Origin: RUG13091 sp963619935
GTDB lineage: Bacteria; Bacillota_I; Bacilli_A; RFN20; CAG-826
Direction of reading: 5' to 3'
NCBI GenBank assembly: GCA_963619935.1
Contig: CAVEYA010000037.1
Span: 1-23,336, forward strand
DNA: 23,336 bases
Below, piece by piece: positions 7,791 through 15,994 of this stretch (positions within the stretch are counted from its first letter, which is position 1; every line of letters begins with the position of its first letter). The notes beneath the pieces were generated by a model that was not told where the DNA came from, made no database searches, and worked only from the letters and a program-made list of their open reading frames with translations. The translations under genes and the position numbers were made by a program.

Positions 7791-9630
7791 ATTGTTCAAT
7801 GAATGCTTTACCAAGCGCGTTTGTTTCAGCGTAGAAACCCATTCCGGTTGGCTCTCCTTCATCATTAAGGAATTTACAAATTGTGGCAGTAGCAAAATCC
7901 ATTCCGTCTTCAGTGTAACTCCAATTAGAGAAGGTGATGACATTGCTACTAATTGTCCATTTGAAGGTATCACTGTATGAGTTACCGCTGCTGGCATCAT
8001 ATTGAACTCTTGTGCCAGTGCCATCAGCATTGAATGTCATAGTAAAGGAGTAATTATAAATTTTAATTGCATCATATAAGAAGGTATGACCTTGGATATA
8101 AGCACTGTAATCAGTGGTGTCACTTAAGACATAGAAATTTTTTGTTTTGCTAATTTCTGGTGTGGCAATAGAAGTGACTGTAATAGAAGCTTTACCTTCT
8201 TTCAATGTAGTAATGACTAAGTCATTATTTTCATCAACAGTGACTGTTAAAACTGATTCGTCGCTACTAGTAGCAGTAATTGCATCAGAAGCTTTCTTTG
8301 GCGAAACAGAGATATCCCAATTATAGGTATTACCGGCGATTAATGAAGAATTATAATAAGGATTAAGTTTTGCATCAAAAGAGATAGATTCCACCTTTGC
8401 GTCAGTAATAGTGACATCGACACCTTTTTTGACATAGGTATAGACACCATCAACTTTTTCATAATAGCCAAAGTATAAAGTTGTTTGTCCGGTGGCTAAG
8501 ATATGGAATTTGCCGTCATCGGTTAATTCAACTACTTCTGTATTAGAAGAAGAAACAGGAGTAATTTCCACATCAACAGCTTTCTTTGGTGAATATGTTT
8601 TAGCGTAGCCAAAGATATATGAACAGTTAGCAGGAATTGCGGAGGCATCCACATTAACGTCATCAAAATTACTATTTCTTGCTAATAAACCAATTTCTGT
8701 GACTTTCGATAAGAAATAGTTATCTGGATTTAAGATATCGCTATCTTTTTCTGCTTTTTGCTCTTCATAGGTGATAACGCCTTCATATGCTGTTTTGGAA
8801 ACATATTGATCGTTTTCATCGATATTACTTTTGTATGTGACTGTATAATCACAATCAAATCTTAAAAGAATTGCTTTTTCTTTATCTACGATATATTCCA
8901 CATCGATTGATTCTTCGACAGTGTTATTTAAATCCCCATCATAAGAATATGAAGCGTTTAATGTATAACTAAACTCTTCTTCAATCTCATCATAAGTAAC
9001 AGTCATTGTAGTTAATCCTAATTGTGTTAAATAAACATTGCTAACAACACAATAGGATAAGAAGTTATTTAATGTACCTGCGCTATTTGCACTGGTTTCT
9101 TTAGCTATGTTACTAGATAAGACATATTGGCTTTCACTTAGCCCAGCTTGTTCCGCTTCTTCTTTGCTATTGATAATGAATTTTTTAGAAACGCTATCCT
9201 TATATGAATTTGTTGGTGTGTCATCATTTTCAAAATCTTTGACACTTGTGAGCATATTATATTCATAGACTTGACCATCTAAATTGTATTTATCAGTGGT
9301 TTTGGTCTTAATGGTCTTATAAGTAGTGGAGAATGTTTCTACATCATCTACTTTACGAGTAAATGTTCCTTTAGAAGAACTAGTTTCATCAATATATTGT
9401 GTAAATGTTTCATTAGTCTCATCCACAATTGAACCGGATTGAGATGTTGTTTTTAAAGAGATGGATGAAGCATATTTAGCTTCTGCTTCTTTTAATGCAT
9501 CAATTTGATAATAAGCATTTTCAAATGTGATTGGTGTGACATCAGGCGTCCATTTCTTTCCGTTTTGGCAACCTCCTAATAATAGAGAGGCAAAGGCGAT
9601 TGATATAACGAGTATTTTTTGTTTTTTCAT
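7789..9630 (-). CDS. Surface lipoprotein with bacterial Ig-like (Big_2-type) domain
   Basis: A 613-residue lipoprotein. The N-terminus has a lysine-rich start, a hydrophobic core and lipobox LLGGC, giving lipid-anchored Cys21. A large beta-rich domain follows (to about residue 300) that I do not recognise; it is dominated by T/S/Y strands. Around 330-410 is an Ig-like segment (TEVVELTDDGKFHILATGQT). At about 415-500 is a Big_2-type domain (ITATSSDESVLTVTVDENN ... TTLKEGKASITVTS). The last ~100 residues (FTMTFNADGTGTRVQYDASS ... KWTISSNVITF) look like a small lipocalin-like beta-barrel. The start is supported by an AGAGGAAT ribosome site. It is divergent from the next lipoprotein gene. Role unknown; adhesion or surface binding is typical of Big_2 proteins. 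Confidence 0.85.
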   Translation of the reverse strand: MKKQKILVISIAFASLLLGGCQNGKKWTPDVTPITFENAYYQIDALKEAEAKYASSISLKTTSQSGSIVDETNETFTQYIDETSSSKGTFTRKVDDVETFSTTYKTIKTKTTDKYNLDGQVYEYNMLTSVKDFENDDTPTNSYKDSVSKKFIINSKEEAEQAGLSESQYVLSSNIAKETSANSAGTLNNFLSYCVVSNVYLTQLGLTTMTVTYDEIEEEFSYTLNASYSYDGDLNNTVEESIDVEYIVDKEKAILLRFDCDYTVTYKSNIDENDQYVSKTAYEGVITYEEQKAEKDSDILNPDNYFLSKVTEIGLLARNSNFDDVNVDASAIPANCSYIFGYAKTYSPKKAVDVEITPVSSSNTEVVELTDDGKFHILATGQTTLYFGYYEKVDGVYTYVKKGVDVTITDAKVESISFDAKLNPYYNSSLIAGNTYNWDISVSPKKASDAITATSSDESVLTVTVDENNDLVITTLKEGKASITVTSIATPEISKTKNFYVLSDTTDYSAYIQGHTFLYDAIKIYNYSFTMTFNADGTGTRVQYDASSGNSYSDTFKWTISSNVITFSNWSYTEDGMDFATATICKFLNDEGEPTGMGFYAETNALGKAFIEQ

Positions 9631-9650
9631 AGTTTATTCCTCTTAATAAT

Positions 9651-9678
9651 TAAATATCTTATTTTTAATAAGGGTCAA
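9651..9678 (-). promoter_or_regulatory. Possible promoter and operator of the minus-strand lipoprotein gene
   Basis: Read on the minus strand: TTGACC (9678-9673), a 16-base spacer and TATTTA (9656-9651). The spacer contains a perfect inverted repeat, CTTATT-TTT-AATAAG (9658-9672), which could be an operator or simply AT-rich chance. Confidence 0.4.
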
Positions 9679-9731
9679 TTTCAAGAAATATGATGATTTT
9701 TACTATATTTAAGAATAAAATATAAGGCATT

Positions 9732-10517
9732 ATGAAAAAGATTTTATTATTTTTAAGTTCTCTATCCTTAATCTTGGTAGGCTGCAATAGTGCTTCTAAA
9801 AAGGATGATGATTCCAAAGAGGACACCAAAGTAGTGATGGACACTAATCTTGTTGGTAATTGGTATATTAATAGCTCCTCTACTGGAACAGTAGGAATTA
9901 ATTTACCATTTACTGTTTATAGTAACGAAACAGTGTCTTTTGGTGGTCAAATTTTTACCCTTAAAGGTAATTATAGTAATTACACAAGTGTGTTCCAATT
10001 TGTTTATGGTGATTACTATGTAATGCTTGAATACGATTACACTGCGTCTGCACCAGAACTAAACTATGCATATCAACATGGTGACGCTAGTAGTGAAAAT
10101 TATGAATATGATTTTGGTTATGCCACTCATAACGAAATCAGCACTTATGATTATGTTGGTAGTGAATGGCCAATGAGTAAAATAAATGCTTATTTAGGCA
10201 CAACTGGGAATCTTCCAGCTATTGAATCAGATACCTATTATCTCGATTTATTTAAATCTTCTTTATATAACTGCGAAAGTGCGGATATTGAAGTGAGAAA
10301 TTGCACTTTAGAAAAGACAAATTTATATATTCAATTTTTGATGAATAGTGGTTATACCTTTTCTACCTTTGACTCTTCTAAAATGAAAAGTAATACATTC
10401 TATGTTGGCCAAGACCTGACTGGTGTTTATACATTAAGAATCAATTGTATGAGTAGTGATAATGGTTATGACACTCATATATTTGTTTACAAATATAATG
10501 AAAATATTAAGAGCTAA
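9732..10517 (+). CDS. Hypothetical lipoprotein
   Basis: A 261-residue lipoprotein: signal peptide with lipobox LVGC (Cys18), followed by a lysine/aspartate-rich linker (SASKKDDDSKEDTK). The mature part is beta-rich; its start (LVGNWYINSSSTGTVGINLP ... GGQIFTLKG) resembles a lipocalin-like 'W-Y' strand pattern, but I cannot name a family. The ATG has an AAGG site about 6 bases upstream (9722-9725). Six bases separate its stop from the next lipoprotein's ATG, so the two are probably co-transcribed. It is divergent from the large Big_2 lipoprotein. Confidence 0.8.
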   Translation: MKKILLFLSSLSLILVGCNSASKKDDDSKEDTKVVMDTNLVGNWYINSSSTGTVGINLPFTVYSNETVSFGGQIFTLKGNYSNYTSVFQFVYGDYYVMLEYDYTASAPELNYAYQHGDASSENYEYDFGYATHNEISTYDYVGSEWPMSKINAYLGTTGNLPAIESDTYYLDLFKSSLYNCESADIEVRNCTLEKTNLYIQFLMNSGYTFSTFDSSKMKSNTFYVGQDLTGVYTLRINCMSSDNGYDTHIFVYKYNENIKS

Positions 10518-10523
10518 TTGATT

Positions 10524-11324
10524 ATGAAAAAAAGATACATTTTATTATTACCATTATTATTAATTACATCTGCGTGTAATAAAAAATCTTCAACAACACC
10601 TGTGGATGAGGAAACTTTATTTAATAACTTTGAAACACAATTAAGAAGTTTAGAAGGCCATGTTGTGAGTAGTCAAACTTCTTTAACTAGAAAAGATGTT
10701 TATAGTTCTATCAGTACAGTGATGAAAGATGAAAGCACAAAAACTAGATATACCTATAATGATTCTTATTTAGTAGAAACAAAAGGGAACGCTGCAATTA
10801 TGGATGATGATGGTGTAACCGTTACTTCTTCTAGTGCGTACACTATACAAATCACAAATGACAGCGAATATTTTTATAAAGTAATAAAGTATGATGAAAC
10901 TGGGTGGGGTGATTCCACTGATAAGGTAGCGTACACTGATGCAGGTGTTGCTCTTAACTATAATATTGGTTTTGCTCAAGATGACATTACTAATATTGAT
11001 GCAATGAAGCAAATGAAAGACTCTTTAAAATATGATTATTCATATACTAATTTTGAAGGCGTCATCGAAGATAATAAACTTCATTATACCTACACTGTTA
11101 ATTTTTATACCATCTATGATGGTGGTGTGAAAGCTAAGAGCCAATCTATTGCTTATGATAATACATTAACTATTGAGAATAATGTTGTTACAAAACTAGA
11201 ACAAAAATATTCCAATATTCTCTATTATAGTGAACAAGCTGTTAACAAGGTCTATGTTAATAGCACTGTTACGTACACTCAAGGACAATACACAAAATTT
11301 ACTGGTACAGTATTACCTCACTAA
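10524..11324 (+). CDS. Hypothetical lipoprotein
   Basis: About 266 residues. MKKRYILLLPLLLITSAC is a classical lipoprotein signal with lipobox TSAC. An in-frame TTG at 10518 directly follows the previous stop, but the ATG at 10524 gives the standard lysine-rich N-terminus and is chosen. The mature region begins with a helix-like FNNFETQLRSLEGHVVSSQT and continues as alternating beta-strands rich in S, T, Y and K, with YTYTVNFYT and a C-terminal TYTQGQYTKFTGTV. This layout resembles the N-terminal domain of the large minus-strand lipoprotein and LolA-like beta-sheets generally, but similarity is by impression only. Probably one transcript with the preceding lipoprotein. Confidence 0.78.
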   Translation: MKKRYILLLPLLLITSACNKKSSTTPVDEETLFNNFETQLRSLEGHVVSSQTSLTRKDVYSSISTVMKDESTKTRYTYNDSYLVETKGNAAIMDDDGVTVTSSSAYTIQITNDSEYFYKVIKYDETGWGDSTDKVAYTDAGVALNYNIGFAQDDITNIDAMKQMKDSLKYDYSYTNFEGVIEDNKLHYTYTVNFYTIYDGGVKAKSQSIAYDNTLTIENNVVTKLEQKYSNILYYSEQAVNKVYVNSTVTYTQGQYTKFTGTVLPH

Positions 11325-11361
11325 TTTTAATTAGAATTTATAATAAGTTTTTGCATTTTTA

Positions 11362-11390
11362 TTGTAATTAAAAATGTTTTTATATATACT
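11362..11390 (+). promoter_or_regulatory. Probable promoter of the repeat-domain lipoprotein gene
   Basis: TTGTAA (11362-11367), a 17-base spacer and TATACT (11385-11390). The leader then contains a 6-bp hairpin AGTGGG/CCCACT (11411-11432) just upstream of the AGAAGG ribosome site. Confidence 0.55.
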
Positions 11391-11450
11391 TTTTTCATTC
11401 TTATTTAAAAAGTGGGTGAATAGGATCCCACTAGAAAGAAGGTACAATAT

Positions 11451-13026
11451 ATGAATAAGAAATTATTAGTCTTATTCGCCGCGACAACTCTTGCACTTAC
11501 AGGTTGTAACACTAATAGCGGTAGTAAAGACGATGGGACAAACCCTGATAAGCCTGTTGAAGTAGACACAAAAAAAGCTATTTCTTTTGAAGGAAATGAT
11601 TTAGCTTTTGCGACAGGTTTACCTGAAAAAGCTGATAAAGATGAAACTGTTTCATTTAAAGTTTTAGCCTTATCAGGATATGAAATCACAGATGTTACTG
11701 TTACCGACGCAAATGATGCTGAAGTCACATTATCTGGTAACGTTAACGAAGGATTCTCATTCACTATGCCAGATAGCGAAGTAAAAATTAAAGCTTCTGC
11801 TCAAGGTGCATATTTCCATGTCTCTTTAGCAGACAAAGACAAAGTCGTTGTCACTCCACAAAAGTATGAATCTGGCGTCAAAGATGTAGCTGATTTTATT
11901 GGAGGCTTTATCGTTAATGGAAATGATAAAGTTCAAACAGGCGATTATGTTTATGCACGTGCAGGACAAGAAGTTTCTGTGCTTGTAAACAATGTTGGCT
12001 TTGCTAACGATGTTAAAGTTTTAGTTAATGGTGCAGAAGCCACTAAACAAAACTACATTATTTATAATGAAGCTGCCGCTGGTGAAGAAGCTACTGTTCA
12101 AGCTGAATACAATGCTTATACATTCATTATGCCAAATACCAATGCGGATATTGATGTTACTGCTGTTGAAAAAACCATTAAGGTAGTGGCAGAAGAAAAT
12201 GATAAACTCACAACTTCTGTTTATAAATTAGTAGATGGCGAAAAAGTTGAATCCAATGACTTCTATGTTGGTGAAACAGCTTATGTCGATGTTACCGTTA
12301 AATCTGAATATGCTAGTAACTATATGCTCAAATCCACAAATTACAAATATAGCTATTATTCAGGATACTCAATGAAAGAAAACAGCAGTGATTATGGAGC
12401 AACAGAAGTAGAAGCAGGAAAAACATATTCTTGTGATGTTAAATCATTTACTGCTTACTCCACAGATATTACACTTACCTTCCAAGTACAAGAACTTAAA
12501 TATGCTGGTAAAGAATTTGTTGGATCATACTATGGTAAAGAATTCTATAGCACTAAATTCCCTGATTATTATACTTCAAATATGACTATTGATGCTGCTG
12601 GTAACGTTGCGCTCAAAGGTTCTTATAGCACAACTAAATTAACTCTTGACAGCACAAAAGTTGATGAAACTAATAAAACTTTAGGTACTTTAAATTCTTC
12701 AAATAAAGCTGAACGTACTATTCACTATGATGGTCGATTAGCATGGGCGTCATACAATAATTATGATAAAACTGAAGAAACAGATGTCTATTGTTTCGTT
12801 AAAGATGTTACAAACTGGGATAACATCACTCTTACTAAAAATAGCGATGCTAGTATGGCTAATGGTAAACTTGCATTCGTTGTGCTTACTGATAGTACAA
12901 CTAATGAAGTGATTGGTAACTTCCTCAAAGTTGACGCTGTAATTTACCTCAATGTTACCTTAAAGGATGGCGAAACAGTATTAGCTCCAACTGATGTTAC
13001 TGTTGCGTCTAACTTTGATGTCTATA
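11451..13026 (+). CDS. Lipoprotein with InlB-B/MPD-type repeats, 3' end lost in assembly gap
   Basis: The signal peptide ends in lipobox LTGC (Cys19), followed by a disordered linker (NSGSKDDGTNPDKP). The mature protein holds at least two diverged beta-repeat units, each ending in an F-x-MP motif: GFSFTMPDSEVKIKA (about residues 102-116) and YTFIMPNTNADIDVTA (about 223-238). These resemble divergent InlB B-repeat (Flg_new_2-like) modules of surface proteins. A third beta region and a tyrosine-rich area follow. Coding is clear for about 525 codons up to 13026, where the run of N begins; any reading through the N-run into the following tRNA is an artefact. Ribosome site AGAAGG lies about 10 bases before ATG 11451. 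Likely a surface-binding protein; the ligand is unknown. Confidence 0.82.
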
Positions 13027-13324
13027 NNNNNNNNNNNNNNNNNNNNNNNNNNNNNNNNNNNNNNNNNNNNNNNNNNNNNNNNNNNNNNNNNNNNNNNNNN
13101 NNNNNNNNNNNNNNNNNNNNNNNNNNNNNNNNNNNNNNNNNNNNNNNNNNNNNNNNNNNNNNNNNNNNNNNNNNNNNNNNNNNNNNNNNNNNNNNNNNNN
13201 NNNNNNNNNNNNNNNNNNNNNNNNNNNNNNNNNNNNNNNNNNNNNNNNNNNNNNNNNNNNNNNNNNNNNNNNNNNNNNNNNNNNNNNNNNNNNNNNNNNN
13301 NNNNNNNNNNNNNNNNNNNNNNNN
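13027..13324. other. Assembly gap (298 N)
   Basis: A run of unknown bases. It hides the 3' end of the lipoprotein gene and about the first 35-40 bases of tRNA-Ser, and its true length may differ from 298. Confidence 0.98.
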
Positions 13325-13379
13325 AAAACCGATAGGGGATGAAAGTCCCGCTAGAGTTCGAATCTCTAATTCTCCGCCA
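13325..13379 (+). tRNA. tRNA-Ser (NGA), 5' half lost in gap
   Basis: The sequence resumes inside the anticodon loop (AAA then stem ACCGA). It continues with a long variable arm (GGGGA-TGAAAG-TCCCG), T-stem TAGAG/CTCTA, acceptor 3' half ending TTCTCC, discriminator G and an encoded CCA. The class II arm plus G73 indicates serine rather than leucine, and A36 means an NGA anticodon (most likely TGA or GGA). Confidence 0.85.
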
Positions 13380-13390
13380 TTTCGATTATT

Positions 13391-13419
13391 AAGTGTGATT
13401 TAAATTCACACTTTTTTTA
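13391..13419 (+). terminator. Terminator after tRNA-Ser
   Basis: A perfect 8-bp stem AAGTGTGA/TCACACTT with a 7-base loop is followed by a run of T. Confidence 0.88.
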
Positions 13420-13457
13420 TTGGTTATTTATGCTAAATCTTGCTTCTTATAAAATAA

Positions 13458-13480
13458 AATGCCCAGTTTATCTGGACATT
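13458..13480 (-). terminator. Terminator of the minus-strand esterase/membrane-protein unit
   Basis: AATGCCCAG/CTGGACATT forms a 9-bp hairpin. The single C/A mismatch on the plus strand becomes a G-U pair on the minus strand, and a T-rich tract follows in the minus direction. This fits termination of the minus-strand operon. Confidence 0.7.
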
Positions 13481-13545
13481 TTTTAAAAATAATTTAATCA
13501 GTGAAGAAAATTATAATTGTTATAAAAAATCATCTCTTGCTTATT

Positions 13546-14814
13546 TTACGCTGCTTCTTGATTCTTTCTTTTGCTGTCTACAAGCTTTCTAACACCATAG
13601 CATATACTCCAAGTGAGAGAAGAAATGCCAAAGAATCCGCTTATGTAGATTAGTATAAAGACAGGGTATGGAACATTAGGTTGAATAAGATTTAAGATTG
13701 GAATTGATGTTAGATTATGATTTGAAATAAAGAAGAAATCAGCTGAATCCCCAATACTTTCAGCATGAGCTTTAATAAAATAACCATACATAGTAGTGGT
13801 GTCACATTCACTCACAGGCTTGACGTTTAAAATGTTATTATCAAAAGATAAACAGTAATCAGTTCCATCTATATTCATTACAAAAATAGCGTATTCTGAA
13901 GTGATATAGTGCCAGTTCCAATGATTTGTTTGTGTGTCCACTAAAGTAAGTTCTTTATCATCATTTATTTCAATATATTTATTGTTACCATTTTCATCAA
14001 TATAGACGAGTGTGTAATTAGAATATGTATCATCCCAATCAGGATAGCCAATGTAGAAAGTTATACTTTCTTCATATTTTGTAGTCACACTAAAAGTGCC
14101 ATTTTCTTCTTTGATAAAATGATATTCATCATCTTTTTGATAACCATAGCATAAAAAATCATAAGATGCTGGATTTGTTTCAAGGGTAAAACTTGGAGTT
14201 TGTCTCGGTTCTAAATAGGCATGGTATGAAAGTTCATTAAAGCCAACGGCTAATAAAGAACAACCAATAAAGATTAAAAATGGTGGAATAACTTCTTTTT
14301 TAAAGGATTTACCATATCCTTTCGCGAATATTAAATAAACCGCCATAGTGACTAGCATTGTGTGCCAATACATTGTTTGAAAAGAAATATAGATTAGTGT
14401 TGTTTCTAACGTAATTGGATATAGCATCGCGCATAAACCACCAACAATGCCATAGAAAGATAAGAATGTATAACAAGCATTTTTAATCTTTTCTTTTTTT
14501 ACTAACGCTCCAATAAAGGCGATAAATAAAGGAACTGAGCAAAAAGAGAAAGGAAGAACATCAATGCGGAAGTAGTGGTAGTAACTACATTGATACATAA
14601 TTTGTTTTAATATTTCAGTAATAAAAAGAGTGATATCAATGATAAGGATAGTTCTATCAATTACTTTTGGATCTTTAAATCTTTTTGCATAGAAATAAGC
14701 ACCAACGCATAAACCGACCATAATTATTAGCCAGATGATATGGAAATAACTATACATTCCTGGGCCGTAGTGATTGCTAGTGTTCCACTCCCAAGTCATA
14801 AAACCAGTTAACAT
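13546..14814 (-). CDS. TMEM164/YwaF-type integral membrane protein with inserted domain
   Basis: A 422-residue polytopic membrane protein. I assign it to the YwaF/TMEM164 family from the N-terminal HYGPGMYSYFHIIWLI, the LPFSFCSVPLF helix (Cys92), the ALYP-like AMLYPIT and YISFQTMYWHTMLV (His151), and the closing ADFFFISNHN ... VPYPVFILIYISGFF. The Cys and His are the residues conserved across the family, and the animal homologue is reported to be a phospholipid acyltransferase. Bacterial members are usually about 230-260 residues; this one carries about 140 extra beta-rich residues (about 203-345) between two membrane helices. The gene starts two bases after the esterase stop, with AAGGAGA inside that gene, so the two are translationally coupled. 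Confidence 0.78.
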   Translation of the reverse strand: MLTGFMTWEWNTSNHYGPGMYSYFHIIWLIIMVGLCVGAYFYAKRFKDPKVIDRTILIIDITLFITEILKQIMYQCSYYHYFRIDVLPFSFCSVPLFIAFIGALVKKEKIKNACYTFLSFYGIVGGLCAMLYPITLETTLIYISFQTMYWHTMLVTMAVYLIFAKGYGKSFKKEVIPPFLIFIGCSLLAVGFNELSYHAYLEPRQTPSFTLETNPASYDFLCYGYQKDDEYHFIKEENGTFSVTTKYEESITFYIGYPDWDDTYSNYTLVYIDENGNNKYIEINDDKELTLVDTQTNHWNWHYITSEYAIFVMNIDGTDYCLSFDNNILNVKPVSECDTTTMYGYFIKAHAESIGDSADFFFISNHNLTSIPILNLIQPNVPYPVFILIYISGFFGISSLTWSICYGVRKLVDSKRKNQEAA

Positions 14815-14816
14815 AA

Positions 14817-15830
14817 TTAATTTTCTCCTTTATAAATAGAAGCAATATTTTCACCAAAAAGATGGCCTAGTTTAATTTCCGATAAGGCATCATAGTGTCC
14901 TAAATCTGGATTATCATACGGTTCATTCAATGTTGTTAAACCATTATCAATTGTAGAAAAATATAAATTTAATGGTGATAAATGGGATATTTTTTCTTTT
15001 GCCTCATTGACTTCTGGGTAAGTTGGTAAGCAATAAGGGGAATCAGAGATTCCAGCGTCGATAAAATATAAGCCTCTAGGATTTGTATATTCTTTTAAAT
15101 CTTCACGAAGGTAAGAGATAAAATTCAGTTGATTTTTATAATATCTTTTTCCTTTATATTCAGTTGTGTCACTTTCACCTTGCATCCAACAAAAAGCATC
15201 TAATGAAACTTGGTAGTTTTTACTTTTTAAATAGTCTAATGCGTTCTTAAAAAAGAGCATTTCAGCTTCGTATATCTCTCCTCTTTGGTAATCCCATAAC
15301 CAGTGATAGTTAAGTGAGTAACCTGACATACTGAATTTAAGAATATAAAATTCTTCTCCTGGTAAATTAGCAGTTAAATAATCTGCAATACCTACTTCTG
15401 GACCAAATTCTTCATCATAGGACCCGCATAATAAATCTGTTTTACGGAATTCTCCTTCTGAACATGTTCGATGGTTATCAATATTAAAATTAATTTTGAT
15501 ATTGTTGTATCCGTTTTCGTAACGGGCAAAGTCTTCCACAGTAGATTGATCTTTAAGATAAGAAGTTATAGAACAGCCTGTGCAATTAGATTGACCTGCT
15601 AAGATGATCACTTTAGCTTCTTTACCGTTACCATCTTCTAAACCAGAACAAGCTTCATAATTTGTGTCCATGCCGATAATGTAATCATCACGATTTTCTT
15701 TTTTATGGCATGCGCATAATGAACATATTGTTACCAAAGAAAAAGTAAACAACATATGTTTCACTTTGTGTGAAAATTTACAATTTGTTTTCATATTAAA
15801 TTTTAGTTTTGTCGATAAAACGCCTTTCAA
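14817..15830 (-). CDS. GQSN-type (sialate O-acetylesterase/CE6-like) lipoprotein esterase
   Basis: A predicted extracellular carbohydrate esterase of the SGNH/SASA fold, lipid-anchored. Visible: lipobox LCAC (Cys41), catalytic block GQSN (Ser81), FGPEVG, an oxyanion-type WMQGESD (215-221), and a C-terminal DLGHYD giving the Asp/His of the triad (Asp309, His312). The domain spans about residues 70-330, normal for SASA proteins. TTG 15830 has AGGTG five to six bases upstream. The ATG at 15794 is an alternative that gives a more usual signal peptide but has no ribosome site, so the start is uncertain. It is the first gene of a two-gene unit with the TMEM164-like protein. The substrate is inferred to be an acetylated glycan. 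Confidence 0.82.
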   Translation of the reverse strand: MKGVLSTKLKFNMKTNCKFSHKVKHMLFTFSLVTICSLCACHKKENRDDYIIGMDTNYEACSGLEDGNGKEAKVIILAGQSNCTGCSITSYLKDQSTVEDFARYENGYNNIKINFNIDNHRTCSEGEFRKTDLLCGSYDEEFGPEVGIADYLTANLPGEEFYILKFSMSGYSLNYHWLWDYQRGEIYEAEMLFFKNALDYLKSKNYQVSLDAFCWMQGESDTTEYKGKRYYKNQLNFISYLREDLKEYTNPRGLYFIDAGISDSPYCLPTYPEVNEAKEKISHLSPLNLYFSTIDNGLTTLNEPYDNPDLGHYDALSEIKLGHLFGENIASIYKGEN

Positions 15831-15843
15831 AAGAGCACCTATT

Positions 15844-15849
15844 ATTATA
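15844..15849 (-). promoter_or_regulatory. Likely -10 element for the esterase unit
   Basis: A perfect minus-strand TATAAT lies 14-19 bases upstream of the TTG start. No good -35 is at standard spacing (a TTGATA lies 25 bases further). If used, the transcript would start near 15836, leaving almost no leader before the TTG. That favours the ATG at 15794 or leaderless translation. Confidence 0.4.
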
Positions 15850-15918
15850 CACGAAATTTATTTTTATTGTTTTTTATCAAATTTTTACGTTAATTTTTTA
15901 ATTAAACATAATAAAACT

Positions 15919-15964
15919 NNNNNNNNNNNNNNNNNNNNNNNNNNNNNNNNNNNNNNNNNNNNNN
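15919..15964. other. Assembly gap (46 N)
   Basis: Unknown bases in the divergent intergenic region, probably containing the promoter of the zinc-ribbon/rsmE unit. Confidence 0.98.
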
Positions 15965-15994
15965 GTGTTAATATCTTGTGTGAGGTTTTTATAA

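Noticed and set aside
7777..8030. Small frames on both strands inside the Big_2 lipoprotein 3' end
   Set aside because: They lie within a well-supported lipoprotein gene and have no ribosome site or family resemblance.
11405..11764. Minus-strand frame opposite the start of the repeat lipoprotein
   Set aside because: It is the mirror of a strongly coding signal-peptide region, with low-complexity translation.
12994..13335. Second short plus-strand frame across the gap
   Set aside because: It is almost entirely N and overlaps the lipoprotein in another frame.
11451..13403. A single 650-codon reading frame through the N-run
   Set aside because: The codons in the N-run are unknown and the part after it is tRNA-Ser sequence, so the coding region is called only to 13026.
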